From NCBI GenBank assembly GCA_017432895.1, contig JAFRIG010000063.1:1-61116 (forward strand): 61,116 nt of DNA, written 5' to 3'. Positions 16,076 to 24,512 of this stretch are shown in pieces. This DNA is from Erysipelotrichaceae bacterium. Its GTDB lineage: Bacteria; Bacillota_I; Bacilli_A; Erysipelotrichales; Erysipelotrichaceae. The position numbers and the translations under genes were made by a program. The notes under the pieces were generated by a model, which searched no databases, had not been told where the DNA came from, and was given only the letters and a program-made list of their open reading frames with translations. How positions within the stretch are numbered: the stretch's first letter is position 1; each line of letters begins with the position of its first letter.

Positions 16076-17382
16076 TGAAACACCTCCCCGATGGCTTGGA
16101 TCAGCTCATCGATCTTGGCTTTATCGTTAAGTTCGGTGCAGCACCATAAGATCTCATTATTCAAAGGAAGACCGGAAAGGATACCCTTGGCACCAAGCTT
16201 GTCTTCCAAAGTCTTAGGATCGACTGGACAGGTCGTGACGAATTCATTGAAGAATTCATCTTCTTCTACTCTATTCAAACCCAGCTTTTCCAGTTCCTTG
16301 GCCAGATAGTGGGCGTTGTTGTAGGAGTTAAGAGCGACCTGATATAAGCCCTTGGGTCCCATAGCCGCCAGATAAACGGAAGCCGTCATCGCACAGAGGG
16401 CCTCGTTGGAACAGATGTTGCTGGAAGCCTTCTCACGACGGATGTGCTGTTCTCTGGCCTGCAGGGTCAACACGAAAGCTCTGCGTCCGTCGTGATCTTC
16501 GGTCTGACCAACGATCCTGCCCGGAAGCTTACGCATCAGTTCCTTTTTGCAGGTCATGATACCCAGATACGGTCCGCCAAAGCCCATCGGCAGACCCAGC
16601 TGCTGGCCTTCGCCGACGGCGATATCGACATCCATCTCCGATGGAGACTTGTATAAAGCTACGGCGATCGGATCAAAGCCCATGGCGATCCTGCCCTTGA
16701 CTTCATGAAGGAGTCCCGCCATCTCTTCGACCTCTTCGATGAGACCGTAGTAGTTGGGGCTTTCCACATAAAGACCGGCTGTCGCTTCGCTAAGTTTTGA
16801 CTTGAGATCTTCAAGATCGGTCTTATGATCCTTTTCTTTGACGATGCTCAGTTTGACATTACGGCTTTCGCAATAGGTCTTGATGACCGCCAGCGTTTCC
16901 GGATCGATGGTCGCCGAAACCAGGACCTCGTCTTTCTTTCTTTCCAGCATCATGAAGATGGCTTCCGCAGCCGCGACCGCTCCGTCATAGACCGAAGCAT
17001 TGGAAACATCCAGACCCGTCAGTTCGCACATCTGCGTCTGGTACTCGAAGATCGACTGCAGGACACCCTGCGAGATCTCCGCCTGATACGGCGTATAGGC
17101 CGTTAAAAATTCTTCCTTGGAAGTGATGGTCTTGACGATGGAAGGAATGTAGTGCTTATAGGAACCGGCGCCACGGAATACCGATCTAAAGACCGTATTC
17201 TTTGACGCCAGTGCCGCCATTTCTTCATAGACTTCCAGTTCACTTTTCCCTTCAGGGATCTGCAGATCTTTAAGCAGAGCCTCTTTGGGAACCATCGCAT
17301 ACAGATCGTCCAGTGATTTTAAGCCGATCTGTTCGAGCATCTCTTCCTGTTGGACCTTTGTCTCAGGAATATATCTGCCCAT
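16072..17382 (-). CDS. gcvPA: Glycine dehydrogenase (decarboxylating) subunit 1
   Basis: 436 aa N-terminal half of the split P-protein. MGRYIPET start, MCELTGLDVSNASVYDGA and GQQLGLPMGFGGPYLG are family blocks. The frame extends two codons to a TTG at 17388, but GAGG lies 7 bases before ATG 17382, two bases after the gcvH stop. Works with GcvPB. Confidence 0.95.
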   Translation of the reverse strand: MGRYIPETKVQQEEMLEQIGLKSLDDLYAMVPKEALLKDLQIPEGKSELEVYEEMAALASKNTVFRSVFRGAGSYKHYIPSIVKTITSKEEFLTAYTPYQAEISQGVLQSIFEYQTQMCELTGLDVSNASVYDGAVAAAEAIFMMLERKKDEVLVSATIDPETLAVIKTYCESRNVKLSIVKEKDHKTDLEDLKSKLSEATAGLYVESPNYYGLIEEVEEMAGLLHEVKGRIAMGFDPIAVALYKSPSEMDVDIAVGEGQQLGLPMGFGGPYLGIMTCKKELMRKLPGRIVGQTEDHDGRRAFVLTLQAREQHIRREKASSNICSNEALCAMTASVYLAAMGPKGLYQVALNSYNNAHYLAKELEKLGLNRVEEDEFFNEFVTTCPVDPKTLEDKLGAKGILSGLPLNNEILWCCTELNDKAKIDELIQAIGEVFQ

Positions 17383-17384
17383 GA

Positions 17385-17765
17385 TCAAGCCTCTTGAGCA
17401 CAGACTTCTTCGTAAGCTGCCGCGTCCAGCAGTTCTTCAAAAGCGCTGACATCTTTGACCTTGATCAGCCAGTTTTCATAGCAGTCGCTGTTGACTAAGG
17501 AAGGATCATCGACGATCGCTTCGTTTACTTCCGCCACTTCGCCACTCACCGGTGAAAAGACATCGGAAACAGCCTTGACCGATTCGACATCGGAGAAAGC
17601 CTCGCCTGCTTTGACTTCATCGCCGACTTCCGGCAGGTTGACGAAGACGATATCGCCTAACGCATCCTGCGCAAAATCGGTCAGACCGACGACCCAAAGT
17701 CCGTCTTCTTCCTTGACCCATTCATGAGTTTTCGTATACTTCAGTTCTTCCGGATTCTTAAACAT
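17385..17765 (-). CDS. gcvH: Glycine cleavage system H protein
   Basis: 126 aa lipoyl carrier. The lipoyl lysine is in [11 protein letters not shown], and THEWV near the N-terminus is standard. ATG 17765 has GAGGAGG 8 bases upstream; a TTG two codons earlier is too close to that site. Substrate for LplA encoded three genes downstream. Confidence 0.95.
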   Translation of the reverse strand: MFKNPEELKYTKTHEWVKEEDGLWVVGLTDFAQDALGDIVFVNLPEVGDEVKAGEAFSDVESVKAVSDVFSPVSGEVAEVNEAIVDDPSLVNSDCYENWLIKVKDVSAFEELLDAAAYEEVCAQEA

Positions 17766-17785
17766 ACTCAATTCCTCCTCAATGT

Positions 17786-18871
17786 TTATCTTTCCCGTTT
17801 ATAGAAAGGCATCTCAACTACTTCAGCCTTAACTCTTCTTCCTCGGACATCGACTTCCACGATAGTGCCGATCTGTGAGTATTTCTTATCCAGCAGTGCC
17901 ATGGCGATCGAAGTCTTGAACAAAGGCGAGAAGGTACCGCTGGTCGTATGGCCGATCTTCTCTTCACCCACATAGACATCCTGGTGTTCTCTCAAGACGC
18001 CCTTGTCAATGATCCTTAAGCCCACCCGGCAGATCTTCGGTTCGCCTTTTGCCTGCAGACCCTTCTTACCGACGAAGTCTTCCTTGTTCATCTTGACGCC
18101 GAAATCCAGCCCCGTCTCTAACGGCGAGATCGTCTCATCCATCTCGTGGCCATATAAGGGCATTGAAGCTTCAAGTCTTAAAGTATCTCTGGCGCCTAAA
18201 CCGCAGGGTACCAGGCCAAATTCCTTGCCTGCCTCCAGTAATGTATCCCAGAGTTTTTCCGCATTCTCATTGGCCGTATAGATCTCGTAGCCCGCTTCAC
18301 CGGTATAACCCGTATAGGAGACCAGACAGTTCATGCCGGCAACATCCACATCCCTTTTGGCTGTGTAGTACTTCATAGGGATATCCTCTTGCTTCATCAG
18401 TTTGGAAATGATGTTGTAGGCTTCCGGTCCCTGCAAGGCTACCTGGGCCACGGAATCGGAGATGTCTTCAATTTCCGTATCTTCCAGGATATGAGCCTTC
18501 ATGAATTCAAAGTCCTTGTGCCTATTGGATGCGTTGACCACGATGTAGTAGTTCTCTTCGCCGAACTTGTAGACCAGCAGGTCGTCCACTACGCCGCCAT
18601 CCTCATAGCACATGATCGAATAGCGGACTTTGCCGACAGGCATCTTGGTGAAATCGTTGGTCAGCAGGTGATTCAAGGAAGCCAGAGCTCCCTTGCCTTT
18701 GAAAGTGATCTCACCCATGTGGGAAACATCAAAAAGCCCCGCCTTTTGCCTGACCGCCAGATGTTCGGCGATCACGCCTTCGTACTGGACCGGCAGCAGA
18801 TAACCCGCAAAAGGTACGATCCGGCCGCCAAGTTTCACGTGGGCGTCATACAGAGGTGTTTTTAATTCCAT
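17786..18871 (-). CDS. gcvT: Aminomethyltransferase (glycine cleavage T protein)
   Basis: 361 aa. Transfers the methylene group from H protein to tetrahydrofolate, releasing ammonia. [11 protein letters not shown] start, [10 protein letters not shown], and [11 protein letters not shown] are classic GcvT blocks; length is normal. An apparent 41-residue extension upstream is translated riboswitch and is rejected: AAGGAGAG sits before the ATG at 18871. First gene of the operon, directly under the glycine riboswitch and its terminator. Confidence 0.95.
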   Translation of the reverse strand: MELKTPLYDAHVKLGGRIVPFAGYLLPVQYEGVIAEHLAVRQKAGLFDVSHMGEITFKGKGALASLNHLLTNDFTKMPVGKVRYSIMCYEDGGVVDDLLVYKFGEENYYIVVNASNRHKDFEFMKAHILEDTEIEDISDSVAQVALQGPEAYNIISKLMKQEDIPMKYYTAKRDVDVAGMNCLVSYTGYTGEAGYEIYTANENAEKLWDTLLEAGKEFGLVPCGLGARDTLRLEASMPLYGHEMDETISPLETGLDFGVKMNKEDFVGKKGLQAKGEPKICRVGLRIIDKGVLREHQDVYVGEEKIGHTTSGTFSPLFKTSIAMALLDKKYSQIGTIVEVDVRGRRVKAEVVEMPFYKRER

Positions 18872-18889
18872 GATTTTCTCTCCTTTTTC

Positions 18890-18915
18890 AAAAAAGACAG
18901 GAAAAAGATCCTGTC
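18890..18915 (-). terminator. Riboswitch-controlled terminator before gcvT
   Basis: Minus-strand stem GACAGGA/TCCTGTC followed by a run of T residues, 19-45 bases before the gcvT start. Its 5' arm directly abuts the end of the second aptamer (ACAGAGACAGG), so glycine binding could decide whether it forms. Confidence 0.85.
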
Positions 18916-19076
18916 TCTGTTTTTTTACCTGAAAGATTCTCCCTTGAAAGGATTGCTTCTTTGGTGCATTTATTGCTCTCCAGAGTGCCGTCAAAGACCG
19001 GTCCTTTTACCTGAGAGTTTCTTCACCTTCGGTGTTCCGTCTGCGGAATCTCTCCCGGTCTCATCACTCGGCTATC
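18916..19076 (-). ncRNA. Tandem glycine riboswitch
   Basis: Read on the minus strand, the first aptamer has GGGAGAGATTCC, CACCGAAGG, AACTCTCAGGTAAAAGGAC and GACGGCACTCTGGAGAG; the second follows at once with CACCAAAGAAGCAA and AATCTTTCAGGTAAA. These are the conserved glycine-aptamer strings in order, as in the gcvT riboswitch of Bacillus. A leader GATAGCCGAGTGATGAG precedes aptamer one and could form the known kink-turn pairing. In this position the riboswitch is normally an ON switch, raising gcv expression when glycine is abundant. Confidence 0.93.
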
Positions 19077-19151
19077 TGTCTTTATTTTATCATAGGCAGC
19101 CATAGCTTTCTCACAGGATTTAAAACAAAATTCTTTTCTTTATTAATCTGT

Positions 19152-19157
19152 TATCAT
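19152..19157 (+). promoter_or_regulatory. Candidate -10 box placing +1 at a GTG start codon
   Basis: TATCAT ends six bases before GTG at 19164, the expected distance to a transcription start. No Shine-Dalgarno and no consensus -35 are visible. Confidence 0.4.
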
Positions 19158-19163
19158 TGATGT

Positions 19164-19928
19164 GTGAATGAAATAAACATTATCCCCATCGGTTCCGGTT
19201 CGACCGGCAACAGTATCTATATCGAGATCCTGGATCATCGTTTTCTGATCGACATGGGCATCGGCTTCCGCAAGATCAGGGATGCCTTGGCACTGCACGA
19301 TAGAAACATCAACGATATCGAGGCCATCTTTCTCACTCATGGCCACTCCGATCACACCAAAGCCGCCAAAGCCATCGCCAACAACACATCCTGTAAAGTC
19401 TATGCAGATCAAAGTTCCATGTATGCGATCCGCGACATCAACGCGGAAAGGGTGATCCTGGAATCTTCAACGACTTATGAGATCCTGCCCGGTCTCAAAG
19501 TCAGGATGTTCCCGGTTCCCCACGACTACGTACGGACCTGCGGTTTCGTCTTTGAATATCAGGGCAAGAAACTTGGCTATGTGACCGACTGCGGCAAGAT
19601 GAACGAGATCATCATCGATGAGATAGCCGGATCCGATGTCATTGTCATCGAATCCAACCACGATATCGAAATGCTGAAAAACGGACCCTATCCAAAGGAC
19701 TTGCAAAGAAGGATCTTATCCAAATACGGCCACCTGTCCAATGACGACTGTGCCGAAACGATAGCTACGCTCTACGACAAAGGCAGTAGAAACTTCATCC
19801 TGGCCCACATCTCCTTAAACAACAACACGGTGCAACTCGCCTATGATACCACCGCCAACAGGATGCAAGGCAAGGATATCACCCTCTATGCCTGCAAGGA
19901 AGAAAGTGTCGACCTTTTAAGTTTCTGA
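19164..19928 (+). CDS. MBL-fold metallo-hydrolase (YycJ/WalJ-like)
   Basis: 254 aa. The zinc signature THGHSDH near residue 57 and the SGSTGNSIYI opening are those of the YycJ-type metallo-beta-lactamase-fold proteins, related to nucleases and phosphodiesterases. The start is a GTG with no Shine-Dalgarno; the next in-frame ATG would cut off the conserved SGS-GN block, so GTG is accepted. The mRNA may be leaderless. kptA follows after one base, suggesting a shared transcript and perhaps RNA-related roles. Confidence 0.83.
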   Translation: MNEINIIPIGSGSTGNSIYIEILDHRFLIDMGIGFRKIRDALALHDRNINDIEAIFLTHGHSDHTKAAKAIANNTSCKVYADQSSMYAIRDINAERVILESSTTYEILPGLKVRMFPVPHDYVRTCGFVFEYQGKKLGYVTDCGKMNEIIIDEIAGSDVIVIESNHDIEMLKNGPYPKDLQRRILSKYGHLSNDDCAETIATLYDKGSRNFILAHISLNNNTVQLAYDTTANRMQGKDITLYACKEESVDLLSF

Positions 19929-19929
19929 T

Positions 19930-20463
19930 ATGAACGACAGAAGTACAGGCAAATTCATCGCATTGATCCTGCGTCACAGACCGGAAGTTATCGGCATCAC
20001 GCTGGATGAACATGGCTGGGCTAACACCGAAGAACTGATAAAAGGCATCGCCAAAACCAGAGACTTCACGCTGGAAGATCTTGAAAGGATCGTAGCCAAT
20101 GATGAGAAACAAAGATATTCCTTCAATCAAGACAAAACGAAGATCAGAGCCAACCAGGGTCACTCCATCGATGTCGATGTGGAACTTAAGGAAGCTGTGC
20201 CACCTGAGATCCTGTATCACGGGACTGGCGAAAAGTATGTGAACGCCATTGATTCGCAAGGCCTCAAAGCCAAAAATCGTCTCTATGTCCACCTTTCCAA
20301 GGACATCGAAACAGCCAAAAAGGTCGGATCAAGACATGGCAGACCCGTCGTCTATCAGATCGATTGCAAAGCCATGAGCGACCAGGGTTATCAATTCTAT
20401 CTTTCAGCCAATGATATCTGGCTTACCAAAAACGTACCGGCCTCATATCTGAAAAAACTCTAG
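19930..20463 (+). CDS. kptA: RNA 2'-phosphotransferase (Tpt1/KptA)
   Basis: 177 aa, normal KptA length. LILRHRPEVIGITLDEHGWANTEELI is the N-terminal signature, with YHGTGEKY and LYVHLSKDIETA in the ADP-ribosyltransferase-like half. The enzyme removes an internal 2'-phosphate from RNA using NAD+, making ADP-ribose 1''-2'' cyclic phosphate. Bacteria lack the tRNA splicing pathway that uses it in fungi, so its bacterial role is unclear. Possibly co-translated with the MBL protein one base upstream. Confidence 0.93.
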   Translation: MNDRSTGKFIALILRHRPEVIGITLDEHGWANTEELIKGIAKTRDFTLEDLERIVANDEKQRYSFNQDKTKIRANQGHSIDVDVELKEAVPPEILYHGTGEKYVNAIDSQGLKAKNRLYVHLSKDIETAKKVGSRHGRPVVYQIDCKAMSDQGYQFYLSANDIWLTKNVPASYLKKL

Positions 20464-20475
20464 GAAGCCTTTCAG

Positions 20476-20515
20476 ATAAACGGCCGTTTTTTAATGAAAA
20501 GACCGTTTCCGGCCT
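20476..20515. terminator. Possible convergent terminator
   Basis: AAACGG...CCGTTT and an inner GGCCG...CGGCC can pair, with T-rich stretches on both sides, between the kptA stop and the plsC stop. The folding is ambiguous. Confidence 0.35.
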
Positions 20516-20516
20516 T

Positions 20517-21152
20517 TCACATCTTTTTGCATTCCTCCAGTAATTCCTGGACTTTAGCACGCAGTTTTTCGTTTTCTTCTTCAAGATCGGCATCCTTATC
20601 AATATAATAAGGTTCTCCGATCACGATCCGATAAGGATCAAGGAAGGGTCTTCCGCCCGAAGTATAGCCGATCGGTACGATCGCCGCTCCCGTCTCCTTG
20701 GCCATTTTGACTGCTCCGATCTTAAACGGCAGCAAACCCCCAGGAATCAAACGATTGCGGGTACCTTCCGGAAAGATGCCGATGACTTCACCCTGATTTA
20801 AAGCGGTCTCCGCCGCCATCAGCGAATCATGAGCGCCATGCTGGCGGTCGACAGGGATCGTATTGGCCGAACGATACATGAAACCCAAAGGCGAATCATG
20901 GAGTTCCTTCTTGGCCATATACCTGACCACTCTATCGGTAGAAAGCAGCACGAAAGCCGGATCACCCAGATGGATGTGGTTGGAAGCCAGAATGACTCCG
21001 CCTTTATCCGGAATGTTTTCCTTGCCTTTATATTTGGGACGATAGAGAAGATAGGCCGGCAGGATACACAAAGTCCGCCAGAAACGATAGGCTCTCGTAT
21101 CTTTTCTTACATACTTGCGAATAAATTCTTCATTCTCTTTTTCGATATTCAT
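20517..21152 (-). CDS. plsC: 1-acyl-sn-glycerol-3-phosphate acyltransferase-like protein
   Basis: 211 aa membrane-associated acyltransferase for phospholipid synthesis. Catalytic NHIHLGD (H-x4-D block) near residue 58 and the glycerol-phosphate motif FPEGTRN near 128 are intact. A short hydrophobic N-terminal stretch precedes. ATG 21152 is preferred over ATG 21188, which would add a run of isoleucines; neither has a Shine-Dalgarno, but a TATCAT box ends 7 bases before 21152. Confidence 0.88.
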   Translation of the reverse strand: MNIEKENEEFIRKYVRKDTRAYRFWRTLCILPAYLLYRPKYKGKENIPDKGGVILASNHIHLGDPAFVLLSTDRVVRYMAKKELHDSPLGFMYRSANTIPVDRQHGAHDSLMAAETALNQGEVIGIFPEGTRNRLIPGGLLPFKIGAVKMAKETGAAIVPIGYTSGGRPFLDPYRIVIGEPYYIDKDADLEEENEKLRAKVQELLEECKKM

Positions 21153-21159
21153 AACAATA

Positions 21160-21165
21160 ATGATA
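21160..21165 (-). promoter_or_regulatory. Candidate -10 box, start codon 7 bases away
   Basis: TATCAT on the minus strand, 7 bases before ATG 21152; TATTAT overlaps it slightly upstream. No clear Shine-Dalgarno. Confidence 0.35.
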
Positions 21166-21319
21166 ATACAAATGCTGATGATCTTCATGCTTACATCGTG
21201 AAAATCGACAGGAAAAAACGTCTTCCTTCGCTATGCCCTTGACTATAATTCCACTTTTTTTCAAAACAAATTAGGATTCTTTACTTCTTCTGCCTATAAA
21301 GAAGAGGAGGATCTTTAAA

Positions 21320-22237
21320 ATGAATCATAATAATAACAAACTCAGTGATAACATTACCGAAAGAAAAAATAAAAAATACAGAGACCGATACATTCCTTTT
21401 TCCAATGACTACATGTTCTGTTTTCTTCTTTCATCCAATACGCAATTAGCCAAAGAGCTGCTGGAACTGATATTGAACATCGAAGTCGATCATGTAGAAG
21501 TCATCGATGCCCAAAAGATCCTGAATTACAGTTTGGACTCCCATTCTGTAAGACTGGATGTCTATCTGAAAAACAGCAATGATGTCTTTGATGTTGAGAT
21601 GCAGAACATCTACCTCAATGACTTTTCCAAAAGGATGCGCTACTATCATTCGGCCATTGCCTGTGAAGATCTTGAAAGAGGGGATGACTACAGTAAACTG
21701 AAGAACTGTTATGTCATCTTTCTGTGCCGTTTTGATCCCTTTAAAAAAGGTGAAGCTATCTATCGTTTCACCATGAGATCAGATCGGCATCAGGATCTTG
21801 AATTAAATGACGGTGCTTATAACATCATCTTAAACTGTGAATCAAATGACGAGAACATCTCGCCGGGACTGAAACACTTTTTGAAGTATATCAACGAAGG
21901 TATCGCAGTTGACAATTTTACCGGCAAAATTCAAAATGAAGTTGACAGGATCAACAACGATCCCCATTGGAGGAAAAACGCATTGACCATTGAAGAAAGC
22001 ATGAACATCAGATATAAGCTCGGAAAAGATGAAGGCTTCAAACTGGGAAAAGATGAAGGCTTCAAACTGGGAAAAGATGAAGGCTTCAAACTGGGAAAAA
22101 CAGAAGGCGATTTCTTTAGAGTGGTCACATCCATTGAATCCCTGTTATCTAAAGGCATTGTTAACAGCGAAGAGGAAGCCTGCGATATCCTTTCCTATGA
22201 TTATGAGGAATATCTGAAGAAAAAAGACAGTTTGTGA
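21320..22237 (+). CDS. Rpn family PD-(D/E)XK nuclease (recombination-promoting nuclease/putative transposase)
   Basis: 305 aa. The N-terminal two thirds resemble Rpn/YhgA-like PD-(D/E)XK nucleases: RYIPFSNDYMFCFLLS, VRLDVYLKNSNDVFDVEMQ (Asp and E-x-Q catalytic pattern), FSKRMRYYHS, CYVIFLCRFDPF. The C-terminal part holds three perfect 8-residue repeats KLGKDEGF and a fourth altered one, then a helical tail ending EEYLKKKDSL. Clear GAGGAGG before the ATG. Rpn proteins cut DNA, and E. coli members are toxic antiphage nucleases held in check by a short product of their own 3' end. An internal ATG at 22001 could give such a product here. Confidence 0.85.
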   Translation: MNHNNNKLSDNITERKNKKYRDRYIPFSNDYMFCFLLSSNTQLAKELLELILNIEVDHVEVIDAQKILNYSLDSHSVRLDVYLKNSNDVFDVEMQNIYLNDFSKRMRYYHSAIACEDLERGDDYSKLKNCYVIFLCRFDPFKKGEAIYRFTMRSDRHQDLELNDGAYNIILNCESNDENISPGLKHFLKYINEGIAVDNFTGKIQNEVDRINNDPHWRKNALTIEESMNIRYKLGKDEGFKLGKDEGFKLGKDEGFKLGKTEGDFFRVVTSIESLLSKGIVNSEEEACDILSYDYEEYLKKKDSL

Positions 22238-22530
22238 TTTTGTTGAAGAGTCAGCATCATTGACAATTACCAACAAAATCCAAAATGAAGTTGACAGGAT
22301 CAACAACGATCCCCATTGGAGGAAAAACGCATTGACCATTGAAGAAAGCATGAACATCAGATATAAGCTCGGAAAAGATGAAGGCTTCAAACTGGGAAAA
22401 ACAGAAGGCGATTTCTTTAGAGTGGTCACATCCATTGAATCCCTGTTATCTAAAGGCATTGTTAACAGCGAAGAGGAAGCCTGCGATATCCTTTCCTACG
22501 ACTATGAGGAATATCTGAAGAAAAAAGACA
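21926..22530 (+). repeat. Tandem partial duplication of the Rpn 3' end
   Basis: Bases 21926-22229 recur at 22275-22530, almost identical apart from loss of two 24-base units in the second copy. The offset is 349 bases before the repeats and 301 after them. The flanking sequence at the second copy differs, which suggests recombination between two neighbouring paralogues. Confidence 0.9.
22016..22111 (+). repeat. 24-bp tandem repeat coding KLGKDEGF
   Basis: Three near-identical 24-base units and a diverged fourth (KLGKTEGD), all in frame. The downstream duplicate has one unit plus the diverged one, so the array length varies within the same locus. Confidence 0.92.
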
Positions 22531-22538
22531 AAGCTTAA
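22260..22538 (+). pseudogene. Detached C-terminal fragment of a second Rpn gene, possibly expressed
   Basis: 92 codons from a TTG start, or 62 aa from an in-frame ATG at 22350. It repeats the C-terminal region of the gene just upstream and ends KKKDKA. The frame stays open upstream to 22218, reading DFVEESASLTITNK, which looks like the middle of a related protein; no nuclease domain is present. It may be a deletion remnant. Alternatively it may be a free-standing version of the short C-terminal product that controls Rpn nucleases. No strong ribosome site is seen; a terminator follows directly. Confidence 0.6.
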
Positions 22539-22566
22539 AAAAGTTCATTTTTGAAATCGATCGTAA

Positions 22567-22626
22567 CAAAAGGCTGTGCATGTCCTGATATTTAAACAAA
22601 CCAAGAGGATCTGCACCGCCTTTTTT
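22567..22626 (+). terminator. Rho-independent terminator of the Rpn locus
   Basis: AAAGGC-T-GTGCA pairs with TGCAC-C-GCCTTT, with a further TCCT/AGGA pairing, ending in T6. Confidence 0.75.
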
Positions 22627-22673
22627 ATGTGTTTCGGTTAATCTGTTATTCAACAGAAACACGACAACAGGTC

Positions 22674-22700
22674 AAAAAAACCGAATGGTACTCATTCGGT
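22674..22700 (-). terminator. Terminator overlapping the end of the 22692 gene
   Basis: Minus-strand ACCGAATG/CATTCGGT hairpin followed by T7. Its 5' arm contains the last codons and stop of the gene. Confidence 0.85.
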
Positions 22701-23318
22701 CTTGTTTTCAGCTATGAACTTATCGGTGAAGTCACTGACGATCTTCTCGAGTTCCTTCGCCTTTTCTTCGTTGCCTGCGTTGCGGTACATATCCGCCAGC
22801 ATCGCATAGATCGGCATCCTGTCTTCTTCTTTAGGCGTCTGCTGAAGCTGTTCATTCATCAGATCGATGTACTTGCTGCCCTTGAGGACATAGGTATCAT
22901 AGAAGACATCGATGACCTGTTCATCCTGCGGCTTGACATCCTTAAGCAGGTCGTAGTAGGTCCTGGCTTTACTCTTATCTTCCGTGGAAACATAGTAGTA
23001 GAAAGCTCTTTTATACAAAGCCTCTTTCTGAGCCTTGTTCATAGGCATGGTAAACTCATCGAAAGCCTTGTCGATACCCGCTTTGTCTTCCTTGAGGATC
23101 TGCTTGTTCAGTTTCATAAAAGCGACATTGTAGGCGGGGATCAGCTTTCTGGTCAGAGGATCTTCAAGCAGTTCATCGAAGGTCTTGTAGTCCTTTTTGG
23201 CCAAAGCCTGACTTAGTTTGCCTACCAGATCGTCCCTCTTCTTACGGGTCATGTATTGCATATAAAGTTCGCCGATGATCAGTATGATCGTCAAAGCGAT
23301 CAGAATCTTGGGATCCAT
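22692..23318 (-). CDS. Membrane-anchored helical-repeat (TPR-like) protein
   Basis: 208 aa. One N-terminal membrane helix (ILIALTIILIIGELYMQY, residues 5-22) followed by a cytosolic helical-repeat region; the C-terminal MPIYAMLADMYRNAGNEEKAKELE is TPR-like. Family and partner are unknown. It follows nagA by 9 bases in the amino-sugar operon, with AAGGAGG before the ATG. Confidence 0.68.
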   Translation of the reverse strand: MDPKILIALTIILIIGELYMQYMTRKKRDDLVGKLSQALAKKDYKTFDELLEDPLTRKLIPAYNVAFMKLNKQILKEDKAGIDKAFDEFTMPMNKAQKEALYKRAFYYYVSTEDKSKARTYYDLLKDVKPQDEQVIDVFYDTYVLKGSKYIDLMNEQLQQTPKEEDRMPIYAMLADMYRNAGNEEKAKELEKIVSDFTDKFIAENKTE

Positions 23319-23327
23319 AAGCCTCCT

Positions 23328-24512
23328 TTATCCTATCGGTTGTATTTGAGGATTAAGCAGATCGGTATCGATCTTGTGATCGTAGATCTTTTTTCCTTCC
23401 CTGTAGGTATACAGGCAGTTGAAGTCTTTGTCGATTACCGCAAAATCCGCATCCTTGCCTATCCTTAAGGAACCTTTCCTATCCGCAAAACCATAGACTC
23501 TGCAGGGGTTGAGTGAAGCCATGACGCAGACCTTTTCCAAAGGCAGCTTCAGGTTCTGTACCAGGTTCTTCATACCATAGAGTACCGGTTTGGCACTGCC
23601 GGCCAGACGGCCCGTATCGGTCAAAGAGAAACCTTCCGCCGTGATGTTGCTTACACCGAAAGGACCATCGTATCTCCCCGGTTTTAAACCGGCGAGATGA
23701 ACGTTGTCCGAGATCATCATGACCTTGTCGAAGGCATCCTTCTTGACTCTTAGGATAATATCGATCATCTCGTTGCGCACATGCAGACCATCGCAGATCA
23801 GTTCGTTGAAGACCTCATCATTGAGGATGGCGGCACCGAGTCCACCCATGTTGCGGTGATGCAGACCGGCCATGACGTTGGCGGTATGGGTGATGACGCT
23901 GATGCCATCCTTAAAGGATTCCGTGGCTTCTTCATAAGTCTGATTGGAATGGGCGAAAGCAGCCCGGACATTGTTCTTATTCAGCAGTCTGATCATCTCC
24001 TTGGAACCTTCCAGTTCCGGAGCCAGAGCGACAAGTCTTAAATACCCTTCACCATCGTCGATCATCTTTTGGACATTGGCAAGATCGATCTCCGGATGAC
24101 CGGTATCGACCCCCTTTTCACCGACTCTGTTGAGGTAAGGACCCTCGGAATGGATACCCATGATCCTGGCACCTTCTTTGTCTTCTTTGATGGCTTCAAC
24201 AACGTTTTTGAAAGCACCCTCTTCATTGTCGACCGTCGGGAAGATCGCCGTCACGGCAGCTGAACCTAAAGCCTTGGCATAGGCCTGAACTTCTTTGACT
24301 CCACCTTCGACATTGCCCGGATCATAGCCCATGTAGCCGTGATTGTGCGTATCGAAGATACCCGGAATGATCGTATGCTCGCTGAAGTCGAGATCAGCTT
24401 CCTGCTGCTCAACTTCCTTACGTACCAGATCGCTTATTTTGCCATCTTCAAAAGTCAGGTAGCCATCGATGATACCCTGTTCGGTCACAATATTTCTGGA
24501 ATATATCTTCAT
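23328..24512 (-). CDS. nagA: N-acetylglucosamine-6-phosphate deacetylase
   Basis: 394 aa amidohydrolase. Metal and substrate motifs are in order: FDTHNHG near residue 55, HSEGPYLN near 123, FAHSNQ near 190, HTANVMAGLHHR near 210 and the catalytic Asp in MMISDNVHLAG near 270. It converts GlcNAc-6-P to GlcN-6-P and acetate in the cytosol. The start overlaps the stop of the ChbG-like gene by 4 bases, and PTS genes lie upstream, so it serves imported acetylated amino sugars. nagB is not in the window. Confidence 0.94.
   Translation of the reverse strand: MKIYSRNIVTEQGIIDGYLTFEDGKISDLVRKEVEQQEADLDFSEHTIIPGIFDTHNHGYMGYDPGNVEGGVKEVQAYAKALGSAAVTAIFPTVDNEEGAFKNVVEAIKEDKEGARIMGIHSEGPYLNRVGEKGVDTGHPEIDLANVQKMIDDGEGYLRLVALAPELEGSKEMIRLLNKNNVRAAFAHSNQTYEEATESFKDGISVITHTANVMAGLHHRNMGGLGAAILNDEVFNELICDGLHVRNEMIDIILRVKKDAFDKVMMISDNVHLAGLKPGRYDGPFGVSNITAEGFSLTDTGRLAGSAKPVLYGMKNLVQNLKLPLEKVCVMASLNPCRVYGFADRKGSLRIGKDADFAVIDKDFNCLYTYREGKKIYDHKIDTDLLNPQIQPIG

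Noticed and set aside
18871..18994. N-terminal extension of gcvT
   Set aside because: It is translated riboswitch and terminator sequence; the ribosome site fits only the ATG at 18871.
22016..22111. CRISPR-like repeat array
   Set aside because: The 24-base units are contiguous, in frame and coding, without spacers.
21320..22538. Insertion sequence
   Set aside because: No terminal inverted repeats or target duplications were seen; the Rpn 'transposase' name reflects the family label only.
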